Assembly: GCA_022393335.1 (NCBI GenBank)
Contig: JAJEKB010020545.1
Span: 170,453-234,452 of the forward strand
DNA: 64,000 nt
Reading direction: 5' to 3'
Source: Macrotrachela quadricornifera
Taxonomy: Eukaryota > Rotifera > Eurotatoria > Philodinida > Philodinidae
Positions 37,250-48,762 of the stretch are shown piece by piece (position 1 is the first letter of the stretch; every line of letters starts with the position of its first letter). The notes under the pieces are model-generated. The model was not told where the DNA came from. It did not search any database and worked only from the letters and a program-made list of their open reading frames with translations. The translations under genes and the position numbers were made by a program.

Positions 37250-39586
37250 GTTTCTTTTCTTTAATGTAGAAAGGTTTAGTTATAATAATTAAAGCTTGTA
37301 TTTTTACATAATGTAGGTTTTGTTATAATTTTCTGCTTTTTTTTCTTTATATGCTGCAATCGCTATTTCTCTTATCTCGTAACCACTTTAGTAATTATTA
37401 TGTTGAATTCATTTACATTTTGCTTTTTTTTTAGTTTTGGAAATGCATTATAGGATGATGTTTTCTAAATATTTTGTTTTTTTTATTCATTTATGCGTTA
37501 ATGTTTACAAATAAATCAATTATACTTGTGTGCTCTTAATAAAACAAAGATTTTAATCTAAATATTTTTAACATTATTGTGTGGCGTATATTGCCAATGT
37601 AGACTAATATCTTTCATCACATGAACACTTTACAATATGTACTATTGATTGTACAAAAAGGATTTATTAATTAAATTTGACTGAAATACAAATAATTTGA
37701 CTTACTTTGCAGATTCGAGATGAAAAATGAGAGTAATTTTAAAGTTATATAATAAGAAGACAAAGTGGTTTTGTGCACTTTTACAAATGAAGAGGAAAAA
37801 TTTGTGTCAATTCAGAGGTAGAATTAATAGATCAGCCGTACCGATTCATTAACCACAGAAAATACTTTTGCCTCATTCAGTCGAGGGTTAAGCGAGTCGA
37901 AGCGACGAGTGTTACTTGTATCTCAAACGAGCATTAATTCACCTGTTTTGACAAACGGTTTATGCGTACCTCCCCTCTTTTTTGTCGATTTTCAGATCTT
38001 AAAGACGATAAGCCCAATCGAGCTGAAATTTTTACCACAGATAGAGGACCTAAATTGATGAGACACGTGTTCAATGAAGAAATTTTCAAAAGGGGTCTTC
38101 TCGGTTTTTTTGGACAACCAGTGGTTTTCCACAGGATCTCATTGTGCCACCGGTTTTCCCAACCTAATTTCGTCCGATTACGCTGAAATTTTTTTTGGGA
38201 ATTCCTACAGATGTATCTCAGAGGTATTTTTCGGCTTTTTCCAAAATATCGCTTTCTTTTTTTTTTATACCAAAACTACCGAAAGGATCTTTCGAGAACC
38301 GACCAACTGGTTCTTCAAAACCCTCTAAACTCGGATAGAAAGGTCAGAATCGAAAACGGCCAATTATACCTCTAGAGGATATATCTAAGTATTTCTGGTA
38401 AAAATTTCAGCTCGATCGGACCAAGTCAAGGAGGGGTTGATGGTGGCACAATCAAACGCTGTGGATGAAAAACTAGTTTTGAGAAAACTGAAAAATAAGT
38501 TTGGGAATAGTCTGATTTTTTTTTCAACATTTTTATGAACAACTTTTCATGTAGAATCCACTGAGCACACTAAAAATTTGTTTTTGAAAAAATTTTGTTT
38601 TGGCGAAAGCTTTTTGTGGACGCCCGATAGCAATTGAATGATAGGGCCAATCGAGATCATTTAAACGACAATCGAAATACCAACACATGGTCTCTCTACA
38701 GTGCATGTAAATAAAAAAAATTTTTCAAAAAGTTCGACAAAAAAAAGAGGGGAGGGGTATCCTTAAAACAGTGTCGGGTCAAACCGGACCGGGCGGGCCT
38801 GTACAATACTTGGCCCGGTGTGGGCCGGATCAGGACATCAAAAATTGGCCCAGTTTCGAGGCCTGGTAGACTAGCGATCATAAAGTTTTTTCGGAAGAAA
38901 ACGGTGTAAAACCTAGCAGTTGTTAATTTTAAATATTTTATCTAATGTTTGTTTATCAATATTGAATAGATGAAAATTCTTCAAGCACTATATTACGATA
39001 TTTGTGAACGATGTTGGCATATAATTAAATCTTTAAATAGCTGCAGGTTTTTACAGCAGTATAGCAAAAATATCTCTTTCGCGAGATCATACTCTTTACG
39101 AATTAGTGATATTCTGCGTGATTAATATTGTCAATGAAAATCGAATCGCAAATGTATTTTCGGGTTTAATACAAAGGCACCTGCAAAATGTATGTTTCTT
39201 CTCTTTTTATCTGTATATTTACTATTATTACTGTCTGTTTCTAAAAAGTAAAAGATAAAGTATAAAGTATATGAAACCGATTAACGACTTTTTTTCTAGA
39301 TTGCCACATCAAATCAAAAAAATTCTTCAAGTAGCAGTAACAACGAATCAAACATAGTCTGAAAGAGTATAGTTAAATATTTACAATTACAGAGAGTGAT
39401 TTGATAATATTTTTTTTTGTTTTATGTATCGAAGGATTAAGAAGAGTGTATGAATATATATTCATATCATATTTGGAGATTTTTGAAAAAAACGAACCAG
39501 CACGAATAAGGTATGCAGATTTACATCGAAAGAGATGATTTGCATATGATACAATTTTTCTCTGTTTAGCATTTGTAATATTTATC
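37250..39586. other. Gene-poor, repeat-derived region
   Basis: No gene is supported. At 37960-38420 the word GAGCTGAAATTTTTACC and relatives occur in direct and inverted orientation, suggesting a decayed repeat unit. At 38770-38865 there is a GC-rich island (GGCCCGG, GGGCCGG, CCGGACCGGGCGGG words), unusual for this AT-rich window. Confidence 0.45.
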
Positions 39587-39880
39587 ATGCGTTCTAGTAC
39601 TGTTTTAATGTTATTTCTGGCATTATGTATGATACTTTTTATCGAAGATAATCATGCTCGTCGCATCGAAATGACCGATGATGATGATGATAGTAATGAT
39701 TTTCAAATATCTGAAGCTAGAGCTAGAGAATTCTTGGATACTGCGGATGAGTATGTTAAACGTGCTTCTGGAAAATGTATCACATGTAGTAAATTAACAC
39801 AAAGTCAATGCTGTGAACCTGATTTATGTGTGAAAAAATTCTTCCACAATGAATGTCTTAAAGTTAAACCTGGAAAATGA
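39587..39880 (+). CDS. Secreted six-cysteine peptide precursor (knottin-like)
   Basis: The 97-residue product has a clear signal peptide (about 1-24, Leu/Met/Phe-rich, ending near His-Ala-Arg). An acidic propeptide follows with a run of five Asp, then a Lys-Arg site near residues 58-59, and then a basic mature region of about 38 residues. The cysteine order is C-x2-C-x7-C-C-x4-C-x8-C, the C-C-CC-C-C framework of inhibitor cystine knots and several defence or signalling peptides, although the first loop is unusually short. The chain ends Pro-Gly-Lys, so trimming of Lys could leave a Gly for C-terminal amidation. The gene is intronless, with AATAAA at 40011. Target and role are unknown; it could be a hormone, an antimicrobial peptide or a toxin-like peptide. 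Confidence 0.78.
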   Translation: MRSSTVLMLFLALCMILFIEDNHARRIEMTDDDDDSNDFQISEARAREFLDTADEYVKRASGKCITCSKLTQSQCCEPDLCVKKFFHNECLKVKPGK

Positions 39881-40010
39881 TAGATTGAACAATTGATTAT
39901 TTTTCTCTTCATCAGTTTCCTTTTAATATCTTCTCCTTTTTTTTTTAAATGCTGTTCCTACGAGAGATTCGTTTTTTTATTCAATCATCTATACTCTACT
40001 TTTTATGATA

Positions 40011-40016
40011 AATAAA
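40011..40016 (+). terminator. Polyadenylation signal of the cysteine-rich peptide gene
   Basis: AATAAA lies 131 nt after the stop codon at 39880, in an AT-rich 3' region. It is the first canonical signal downstream. Confidence 0.55.
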
Positions 40017-40492
40017 CACAACTTATTCTTCTATCTTTTTAGCTAGATTGAGAAAAAAAAACATTCTTAACTAAATAACTTGCTGGAAAGTTCGCAATAA
40101 TAGGAATAATGGACAAGCAATGGTTGTCAACAACAATGTGAACTACATTTTAAGATAACTTTTATGTAACATTGCGTCAATGATTTTTTGGAAAGATGTA
40201 TTTGATCATATTTTTTTGTTTTACACAGGTTAAATTATCAAAAGAAAATAAGGATAATAGTGAGTTATTTAAATAAAGAGAGAAAAAATCGTTGTTGAAG
40301 AAAAATCTATCACAATGTTCAGTACATTATCCTGTGTTGATTGGTATGTTTCCTTGATAATTATTTTATTAATCATGCAACAAACGTGAGGCATGTGTTG
40401 GACTTCATCGATGTATTTCTCTTCAAAAGAATCATTTTGATGTTACTGCTGTTTCTTACAATCACTCTCATTTCTCTTCACATACAACATAG

Positions 40493-41340
40493 AATCCAAA
40501 TGCTCTCACATTTGCGAACATTACTTTAAGTGAAGTATTTGTAACAACGATTTTTATCAATGATAATAATACTAACCATGTCAATGATCAAGCAAGCAAT
40601 TTAGTTGTCATCTGGCTCGGAAGAAATTCAAATGCAGCATTATGCATTTTAGGCACTTGGAGCTCATCAAATGGTCTCTTCGCTACGATCATTGTTGATA
40701 TTTATGTGGATAACGGTTTTTATAATGGTCGAGTAGATAAATGGACATCAAATGCAACAAATAGTACACCCATCATGTATGGAAGTGATGCATGTTTTAG
40801 TCTTTTCGTCGATATCTATGATAATCTTTGCTGTTCCTTGTTTTCTCAACATCAAGTAATCAAAAAATCACTTCACATAAGCACAAATACAACGAGTATT
40901 GCTGCTGGAACAGAATGTCCAGGATCAGCATCCCATATGTTACGCTACCTTTGGGAGATTTTTGTTGACACCAATCTTAATTTATATGTAGTAGATAATA
41001 GCAATGATCAAAGTCAATTCTTTCTATCTGGACAACGATATGGAACAACAAAAGCTGAAAATGGTATGAGAGATACTATTACCCTCAAGGGCCCAATTGA
41101 GATTATTGTTGATAGTGATGAATATTTATATATTTCGGATTCTGGTAAGCATTGTATCATTAGAGAAGGACCGAATTGATTTCAATGCTTATTTGCATGT
41201 TCATTATCATTAGGTACAACAGCACAGTATTTGAATGGTCTACTGGGTCTCAGTTTTGACCGTGATTGGAATATCTTTGTCGTCGAATCTTATAACCAAC
41301 GAATTCCGAAATTTTATTTTGCAATAAATTCATGCATTGA
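40493..41340 (+). pseudogene. NHL-repeat protein fragment 1
   Basis: An acceptor-like ATAG precedes 40493, after which the frame is open to 41179. It reads in the style of bdelloid NHL-repeat proteins: Asn-Pro-Asn-Ala start, then Asp-Ile-Tyr-Val-Asp-Asn-Gly, Gly-Arg-Val-Asp-Lys-Trp, Phe-Val-Asp-Thr-Asn-Leu-Asn-Leu-Tyr-Val and Tyr-Ile-Ser-Asp-Ser-Gly. These are beta-propeller blades, usually extracellular in these animals. A TGA after Gly-Pro-Asn replaces what should be Gly. Homology then resumes in the same frame to about 41340, so the gene is broken. The N-terminal exons were not found. Confidence 0.75.
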
Positions 41341-42134
41341 GCATAAGAATAATGAATGAACAAAGATATAATTGTTCTTTTTCTTTAGATAGAACAACAG
41401 CATTTCCGCAACCAACAGCGTCAACTGCGACGATTAGTGCACTGTGTAATTAATATTTTTTGATCACGAATTTTCCGATTCAAGCTCACGTTCTCCATCG
41501 CAAGTATTATATGCTACTTGGAAACATGAGGAAAATCTTTTGCCGACCGATCGCACCATCTATCTGATATATTGTATGAAATATAGTCCAAGAGAATAGA
41601 AAAAGTCGATAATTGTTTTTATTTATTTGCACTCAGAGAAAAATCTTGAACATATGACGGATTTTAACGATATTTATTTTTAGAATGAGCATTACTGCTT
41701 CTATTAAATTAGATAGGAAAGACATAGAAAAATTGATTGACAAAAAAAGATCCATCTATAACATACGTTAAATCAAATAAAACAAAAAGAGCGTCTAAGT
41801 GTTGACATAAATTTAGTAAAATATATTTTTGCGAGAAACACGAATGATGCTCCCCACACAGTTGAGGGTGAAGGCGCAAGTCCGAGTGAGGGTGAGAGCG
41901 TGGACGACTATGTGGATGTTGGTGTAGGTGAAGGCGAAACAGAGTATGAGGTTTGGCGCTGATTGGGACTTGGTCTGAGGCTCGAAAGAAAATGACATTG
42001 AAGAGCATCTTTCATGGAGCCAAGATATAAACTTATATTTTATTTATAATTCAAATGTGAACATTATATTTCTAAAATAAACAGTTGAAACTTTGAAATT
42101 CATATTACAAATGTAATTATCAAATCTTAAACTT

Positions 42135-42160
42135 GATCACGATCATTCGTGATCGTGATC
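42135..42160. other. Perfect 11-bp hairpin with TTCG loop
   Basis: GATCACGATCA (42135-42145), loop TTCG, then the exact complement (42150-42160). As RNA this would be a stable stem with a UUCG tetraloop. It sits between the two NHL fragments. Confidence 0.7.
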
Positions 42161-42394
42161 AGAATCGTGAATGTTTTTATCACACAGTACACTAGTGACG
42201 ATGGGTACTTCTTCTTTCTTTATTTTGTTGCTCCTACGAATCGATTAATTTTTTGTATCTCTAGTCGAAACTTCAATGGTTCCTAGAGCAAATAACATCA
42301 TTTCATCTCATTCTTTGAGTATGTCTAGGGATTTTATTGAGAAATTTCTTTTTTCATTCATTCAGTCGTTTCATATAATCAACCGAAATTCTTT

Positions 42395-42830
42395 CCAAAT
42401 GCATCAAGAAATTCAACTGCTAGGATCTTCGCCGATGATTTCTGAACCAGAGCAAATTTATCTGAAATTTTTATCAACACTGACAATATCATTTATGTCA
42501 ATGCTCAGACCAGCGATCGCATTGTAATCTGCATTGAACGGACTAGTATTCCTACGAAAATTATCTCGACTGGATTGAACCATCCATATAGTTTGTTCGT
42601 TACAAGTGATGGTAATATTTACGTTGATAATGATCTGCTCAATGGACGAGTAGACGAATGAAACCATTAACATACCAGCAATGTATGTTAATAGTACATA
42701 TCATAGTCTTGTCGACATCTATGATAATCTGTACTATTCTATGTATTCTTTGCATCAATTAATTATGAAATCACCTTACACAAGTAGAAACATGACGAGT
42801 ATTGTAGCTGTAATAAATCGAAAAAATAAA
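42395..42830 (+). pseudogene. NHL-repeat protein fragment 2
   Basis: A second, more decayed copy of the same propeller sequence: Glu-Ile-Phe-Ile-Asn-Thr-Asp-Asn, Gly-Asn-Ile-Tyr-Val-Asp-Asn, Asn-Gly-Arg-Val-Asp-Glu, then stops where Trp and neighbours should be, and later Val-Asp-Ile-Tyr-Asp-Asn-Leu-Tyr-Tyr-Ser. It lies about 1 kb after fragment 1 in the same orientation. This suggests a former tandem pair or one gene split by insertion. Confidence 0.65.
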
Positions 42831-43860
42831 TTTTGACGAGTGCTTCGATTTCTCGACGGCCTCATGGATACTCTCTATAAGTACTAATTAAAAATGACAT
42901 TTCAACACTAGGTAATTTACTAGTTTGAAATGTCGGAGACTTTTTATGATTAAGCGAAAACTTAATTCAAATTCGAAGTATATTGCTTACAATTGTATTA
43001 TAGAATTTTATTTAGATATAAATTAGATAATTATATAACAATGTATTCCTTCTATGGAATTTCGGATCAAAAACTATTAATTATTGTAAAAAGAAAAAAA
43101 ACGTTTGCTTATGTCTTTCATGATGGTTTTGACATGGAATGACTGTAAGGGACCGTACACCGAAAGTATCAAATCGATAATGCAACACATGCAATTTCCA
43201 AAATAGTTTAAAAAAGAGCTTTAAAAGATTTCAGTATCTCTTTCGAGTTTCAGTAGAAATGATTATATATCAGCATATCAATAGCTTAAAAAAAAGAAAA
43301 TAGACATACCCTCATAAGTGGCAATTTTCCAATGGACGTTGTGAAATTCTACGAATATATTTTACACAAATGAACAGATTCTACACGGTTTGAAAAATCT
43401 ATTAAAGAAAACATTTTCTGCATTGAAAAGCATGTCTTGAGATCATTTTAATGCTTCTTTGCAGTGTACTGTGAGGAAAATTCTTGAATTCTCTTTACAG
43501 AAATATTCGCTCTAACGCCCATAGGACCTAACTAATACAGTATACATCCAAACGTGTCACGCATGAAGAGAGCTTTCTGAAATAAGCGCATCTCCTGTAA
43601 AAAGCCTCTGTCAATTACTTAGTAAGTCATCTTGTCTATGCACTTCCTTATGGAATTTTTGACATGTTCTTATCACGAAAGATCTCATTCAAGATTGGAA
43701 AAAGTGTACCGTAGTCAATACGTCATGAGACATTTTATGAAATACTCTCCTAGGTGTATGAACGCGTTTCTCTTCGCATAAAGATGTTAAAAATGCTTCT
43801 GGAAACAGGCGCAGAATATTCTAAAATAACTCTTGACTCGTAGTAAATCATTCTTTTTCT

Positions 43861-44687
43861 AAATAAACAACAAGATAAACTAGTTCATCAATCATTGTAT
43901 TTAATTTTTCATAAAAATAGTATAGTGAAGCTTTCGACACCTTTATATAATTTCTTTCAGAAAACATTAGTCTGAAACGGGGTATTTGTAAAATACGCGA
44001 AGACCCACGAAGAGCCCCAAATCGGAAACTGATATCATAAATAGATAGAGCTCGGTGAGCTGGTTCTACGAAGATCCAAAATGGTTCAATATAAGAGTGT
44101 TTCCCAGGAAATACTGTTTTCTTTCAATCTACGAAGACCCACGAAGACCCAAATCTCTTCATCAATCGATAGAGCGCGTTGATTTATGTATGTATTCCAA
44201 ATATTAGACTTTTAAGTTCTAGTTCAAGAAAAATACCAGGGACCGAATTTTGGAATATTTTGTTAGACATGATTTGAAAAGTTTTAAAAACTCGGTCCCT
44301 AGTATTTTTCTTGAACTAGAATTAAAAAGTCTAATATTTGGGATACATATATGAGCCAACGCGCTCTATCGATTGGTGAAGAGATCTGGGTCTTCGTGGG
44401 TCATCGTGGGTCTTTGTGGGTCTTCGTAGAATAAAAAAAAATAGTATTTCGTGGGAAACTACTCTTATATTGAACCATTTTCGGTCTTCGTGGGTCTTCC
44501 TAAAACCAGCTCACCGAGTTCTATCTATTTATGATATCAGTCCCCGATTTGGGGGTCTTCGCGTATTTTACAAATACCCTGTTAAAATTGATCTAATGAA
44601 AGGTGTCGAAAGCTTCACTATACTATTTTTATGAAAAATAAAATAAAATGATTGATGAACTAGTTTATCTTGTTATTTCTTTATTTA
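43861..44687. repeat. Giant palindrome, arms about 395 nt
   Basis: The left arm (43861-44252) and right arm (44287-44687) are reverse complements with scattered differences, around a loop of about 35 nt. Outer words AACAAGATAAACTAGTTCATC and its complement mark the ends. Inside, each arm has repeated GAAGACCCAC words and an A/T-rich inner third. The reading frame 44416-44634 lies inside the right arm and is not a gene. It may be a foldback transposon or a hairpin-RNA locus. Confidence 0.85.
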
Positions 44688-44904
44688 GTTACGTTCTCTT
44701 TCTGTAAATTGTGTCTTCGTAGATATTTCTATTCATTAAAAATTAGCTAGAAACTACCGATTAAGCTGGTGGCACATTTCATTTAGAAACAATTCCATTT
44801 ATACGAGTCAATGTTCAACATAAGCAACCAACATGAATAACTTTGACAGCAGAAGATTAGGTTTTCTGTCTTCAAGTTAGCTGTGTACCTGGGTAAAAGT
44901 CTTC

Positions 44905-45078
44905 CCCTCTACATATCTATACTACCACATTTTGCATCAAGTTTATAATAAAATAAAGATATGACATATGGTTGTGTTTCAATATAATCTACCATATTGA
45001 ATTAAACTCTTATGTCATATCTTTATTTGGTCATAAATTTAATGCAAAGTATGGTAGTATAGATCCAAAGAGGATTAA
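44905..45078. repeat. Second foldback, 200 nt after the giant palindrome
   Basis: The arms read CCTCT..ATCTATACTACCA (from about 44907) and TGGTAGTATAGATCC..AGAGG (to about 45075), and share AAATAAAGATATGACATA. Each arm is about 65 nt and the loop about 40 nt. Confidence 0.75.
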
Positions 45079-46140
45079 AGACTTTTGTTCGAGAGTGTAT
45101 TTATACAGAACGCAAATATTACTAGCGATAAATCATATACTTCAGAAAAATAGCACTGTTATCAATACCATGAAAATGTTAAGGTATCTCGACTGTATTG
45201 TTTCAAAAGCACTTCAATAATCAACGATTGCTTTCTTTTTATTCATTAAAGCATTGTTGGATTCTCTCCCATCGTTCGAATACAGAATAGGTAAAATAAA
45301 CTCGTTTACTAACGTTATATTGAACAAAAAAAGAATTGACATTAGGATTGGTTGTTGAGGCCATCAAAAAAGATTCGACTTTTCTTAGAGACATAACAAA
45401 AGAAGTCCTTCTAACTTGCAAACGATAAGACAGAAAAGAAGATCTCGGGTTTACTAATGTGTTGAGAGCTTAAGAGCTGCACCATATCAAGATTATACAA
45501 TGCCTTATGGTATTCCTCACAGTTTGTTCCATATCAAGTCCTTATATCATCCAGGATGTCACTAAAGAAACAAGGTAACTATTTGTGTCTCTCTGATTCC
45601 TTAACTCTGCAGTCCTTGGATGCTATAGATTTTCTCGAGTTCTTGAATTATGTGGATTACTTGACTTCATTGGGTTCCATGTGTTTCCTGAGTGTCGTAT
45701 ACTTGTTATACTTTTCTCCTTGTTATTGTTTTTTGGATTCCGAATTCATTAGGAGTTCAGGAAACGCCGAATGCGGACAGGTCTCTTTAAATTTGTTATT
45801 TTGTCGTTGACAACTTTTGTTTTATTCGAATAAGATCCATCAATTCGTTTATTGATACAAACTCCTATATTGTAAGAAATAAAAGTAGACTATTGTTTAG
45901 ATCGACGTAATTGTGTTACGCGTTGGAGTCATTTTCCTTCACAAGAAGAATTATATCAAGGGAATTGCGTCCGATAAACTCCGATCAATTTTGGGTTCCT
46001 TTTTAAACAAAAATTGGTTCTGTGTTGGGCGCATGAGAGCTCTAACTTTACATCTTGTAAGACTTCCATTAGATAGCTATTGGGAAGCTTCAGCTTATGC
46101 GAACGAAAGCTGACTATCGAGCGTCAGGTCAGAGAATGGA
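45079..46140. other. No recognised gene
   Basis: Several 60-90 codon frames occur (for example 45556-45810 with a hydrophobic stretch), but none has a family motif, a paired exon or a convincing context. Confidence 0.35.
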
Positions 46141-46149
46141 ACTGGTGCT

Positions 46150-46620
46150 GTCACATATCTATTTATGACTATTCTGGTAGACAGCTTTTAACGAAATATT
46201 AGTAGTCCCATTGAGTAGCTGTTGAGGACTTACGTATCCTTTAAAAAAGTAGGCTATTATGACCTGAGAACACTCTCAAAGAACCGATATTGACAATTTA
46301 TACATATACTATACCATAGGCCATAATGACTTATTAGTGTCCCCATGGGAGAGCTTCTGAAAACTCATGTATACTGTGATAGGGTAAGCGATGATGACTT
46401 ATGAGTGCCTCAGATGATAGGTCACAAGGACTTATGAACGTCCCAATAAGATAGCTCTTGAGGATTTCTATACTTCTATTAGGGTAGGTGATGATGACTT
46501 GTGAGTACTAGCATAGGTTTGCCCCTGATTACTTATGGATATCCCATAGGATGGACCATAAAGACTAACGAGTATCTCTACTAGAAACTTCTTGAGAATT
46601 TATGGGTACCACTATAAAAT
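46150..46620. repeat. Diverged minisatellite, unit about 45 nt
   Basis: Repeated words GAGGACTTATG, GTATCCCATAGGAT and GATGATGACTTATGAG recur about ten times with many substitutions. A related array lies at 51640-51870. It is followed at 46620-46690 by three copies of a CGGAATTTTCAT-like unit. Confidence 0.6.
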
Positions 46621-46699
46621 ATATCCTACTTCCGGAATTTCCATTCTACTCCCGGAATTTTCATCGTACTCTAGGATTTCCATCCGATTTTCCAGGATG

Positions 46700-47760
46700 C
46701 GGAATCCCAAAAATCCGCCGTTTCCCCCCTGTGATTTTGCCTTTCATTTTTTCTCCGTCTCCATCTCACTACACTATCAGCGTGGAAAACCGAATACAAT
46801 AGTAGTGTTTCCACTGAATTAATATATTTCAAGGAATGAAACATTCCATATATTCAAAAACCGAGTATGATACGTAGAAAGTCTAGAAACTACAGGGACT
46901 AGAAATTCTTATGAACACAATTGAAAATTTATTTGATTTGGACTTTTGAATTTCTTGTAGGTTTTTAAAATATTTCCTTTACCTTGTCGCAGAATTTGCA
47001 ACTTGAAAGCTTACAAAATACAAATAGCATAAAACATTGAACCGATGGTAAAAGTTTTACCGTTCTCTCGTGATAGTCGGCAGAAATATTGCTATCCAAC
47101 TTTTGAAACATTACGCAGTCCATAGTGATTTCTTAATAAAAAATTATGATCTGAAACTATATTCAATCAAAATCAAAATTTAAAATAGTCCAGTTTGTAC
47201 CTCTTGATGAGATGTACAAAACTGTATATTAATACTAGCAGATAGGGGTGTTACTTTATCTTTACTTTATAAATGAGTCTATGATCTTTTCGATTTCAGA
47301 TTGAATTCAAAAACAAAAAAATTCAGCTCAATTTTTTTACACCTATGAGGCTAATGCGACTAACAGCGAGACGTTTATTCTATCCATGAAGATAACTCTC
47401 GACATTCCACTCCATTCAATGAAAAGCAAATATAACTAGCCAAATCCTAAAATAGGATAAAACGACATTAATGTCAATTCTTTAATTGAAAATTCCTAAT
47501 GCAGAGCTTAGTGAGCCTATGAACTCCTGAGTGAACTACAACAATTAATATTTACTTAGCATCTTTAAGTATTCAATTAAAGAAAGACATACCATACTAC
47601 TGCTCGTATTTAAAAGTAACACGAAGGAGGAGTGCTAGTTTGATCATCGGTCTTCATGCAACTTTATGGAGCTAAATGGAACTTCATCGGACTATGCAAC
47701 TACATGACACTACATGAGACTATGGGTCTTTATGAGACTACATGGATCTACACGGATCTA
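46700..47760. other. Noncoding, decayed repeat sequence
   Basis: No gene. A solo end of the hAT-like MITE lies at 47243-47275, and a low-complexity string of ACTACATGGGTCT-like words at 47640-47770. Confidence 0.45.
47243..47275 (+). repeat. Solo end of the hAT-like MITE
   Basis: TAGGGGTGTTACTTTATC and the following TTTACTTTATAAAT match the terminal sequence of the element at 48862. Confidence 0.6.
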
Positions 47761-48762
47761 CATGGGTCTTCATCAGTAGATGGAAAAATTAAATGCTAAT
47801 AGCATCCAAAAAATAAAGAAACACTTCTGAGCAGAAAAAAAGTAATGGGGATAAAATTTTAAAGAGAATTTAATGTTGAAAATTTTACCCCCATATTTTT
47901 GGGAAGGTATGGAGATGAGTTTTATTAAGGTATACTACCAGTGAACTATTCATCCATTTTTCTTGGATTGAAAAAGAAAAGAACTTTTTGTAAATAATGG
48001 TATGCATAAATCAAAATTTTCTTTATATAAGAAATGAAAAATAAGAAAACTATCTTTAGGAGCATTGCATATCTTGACAGATTCAAATATATCTGCAGAA
48101 ATTGGATAAGCAGAAACTACGATTTACTACTATTTCGTATTTCTAATAATCTGACAAATTTTTTATTTGAGTTTCAGAAAATACATTTCTAAAAAAATAA
48201 GTATGCTATATATTTTTCAATTAATGTTTTCAATGTACTACAAAGCGTAGGTTTCTATCTTGGTTATGGATAGTTTGTTTACTTTGAGGTGATAGATGAA
48301 TACCTTTGATATAACAAGTATGTTCATAAGCGTAAATGACAAAGATGATAGATAGATAGATCAATGTTGTGTGTTGACGCATATTTGAAAGCTGAAGGAC
48401 CACCAGATTCTAAAGATATAAACTCTGATTATTATCATGTTCATTTGGCAATTAGGGTGTAATTGATAATGCCGGTGTCACATCTGTCGTTTTTAGAACT
48501 CATGTTGTTCTTAGAATGTCCGTATATTTTATAGGTAGCGAAAATTTTTTTCGACAAGATTAATATTAAGGAAAACTTGAAGTCATGCATATAATTAATA
48601 ATAAATAAATGATTATTTATTGTGAAAAATAATATTCTATTTTAATTTTTCATGTAACAATGAAAGTGGATTATATAGAAAACATTCAAATCAATCTTGA
48701 AATTTGAAGATATAGTAATAATAAAATATAGAAATAGTAATGTAACTGCAGTAGTGTAGCAG

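Noticed and set aside
41709..42008. Minus-strand ORFs rich in His/Arg/Ser
   Set aside because: Produced by a GAGGGTGAAGGCG-like short repeat at 41860-41940.
44416..44634. 72-codon ORF in the giant palindrome
   Set aside because: Part of the right arm; the mirrored arm has no equivalent protein.
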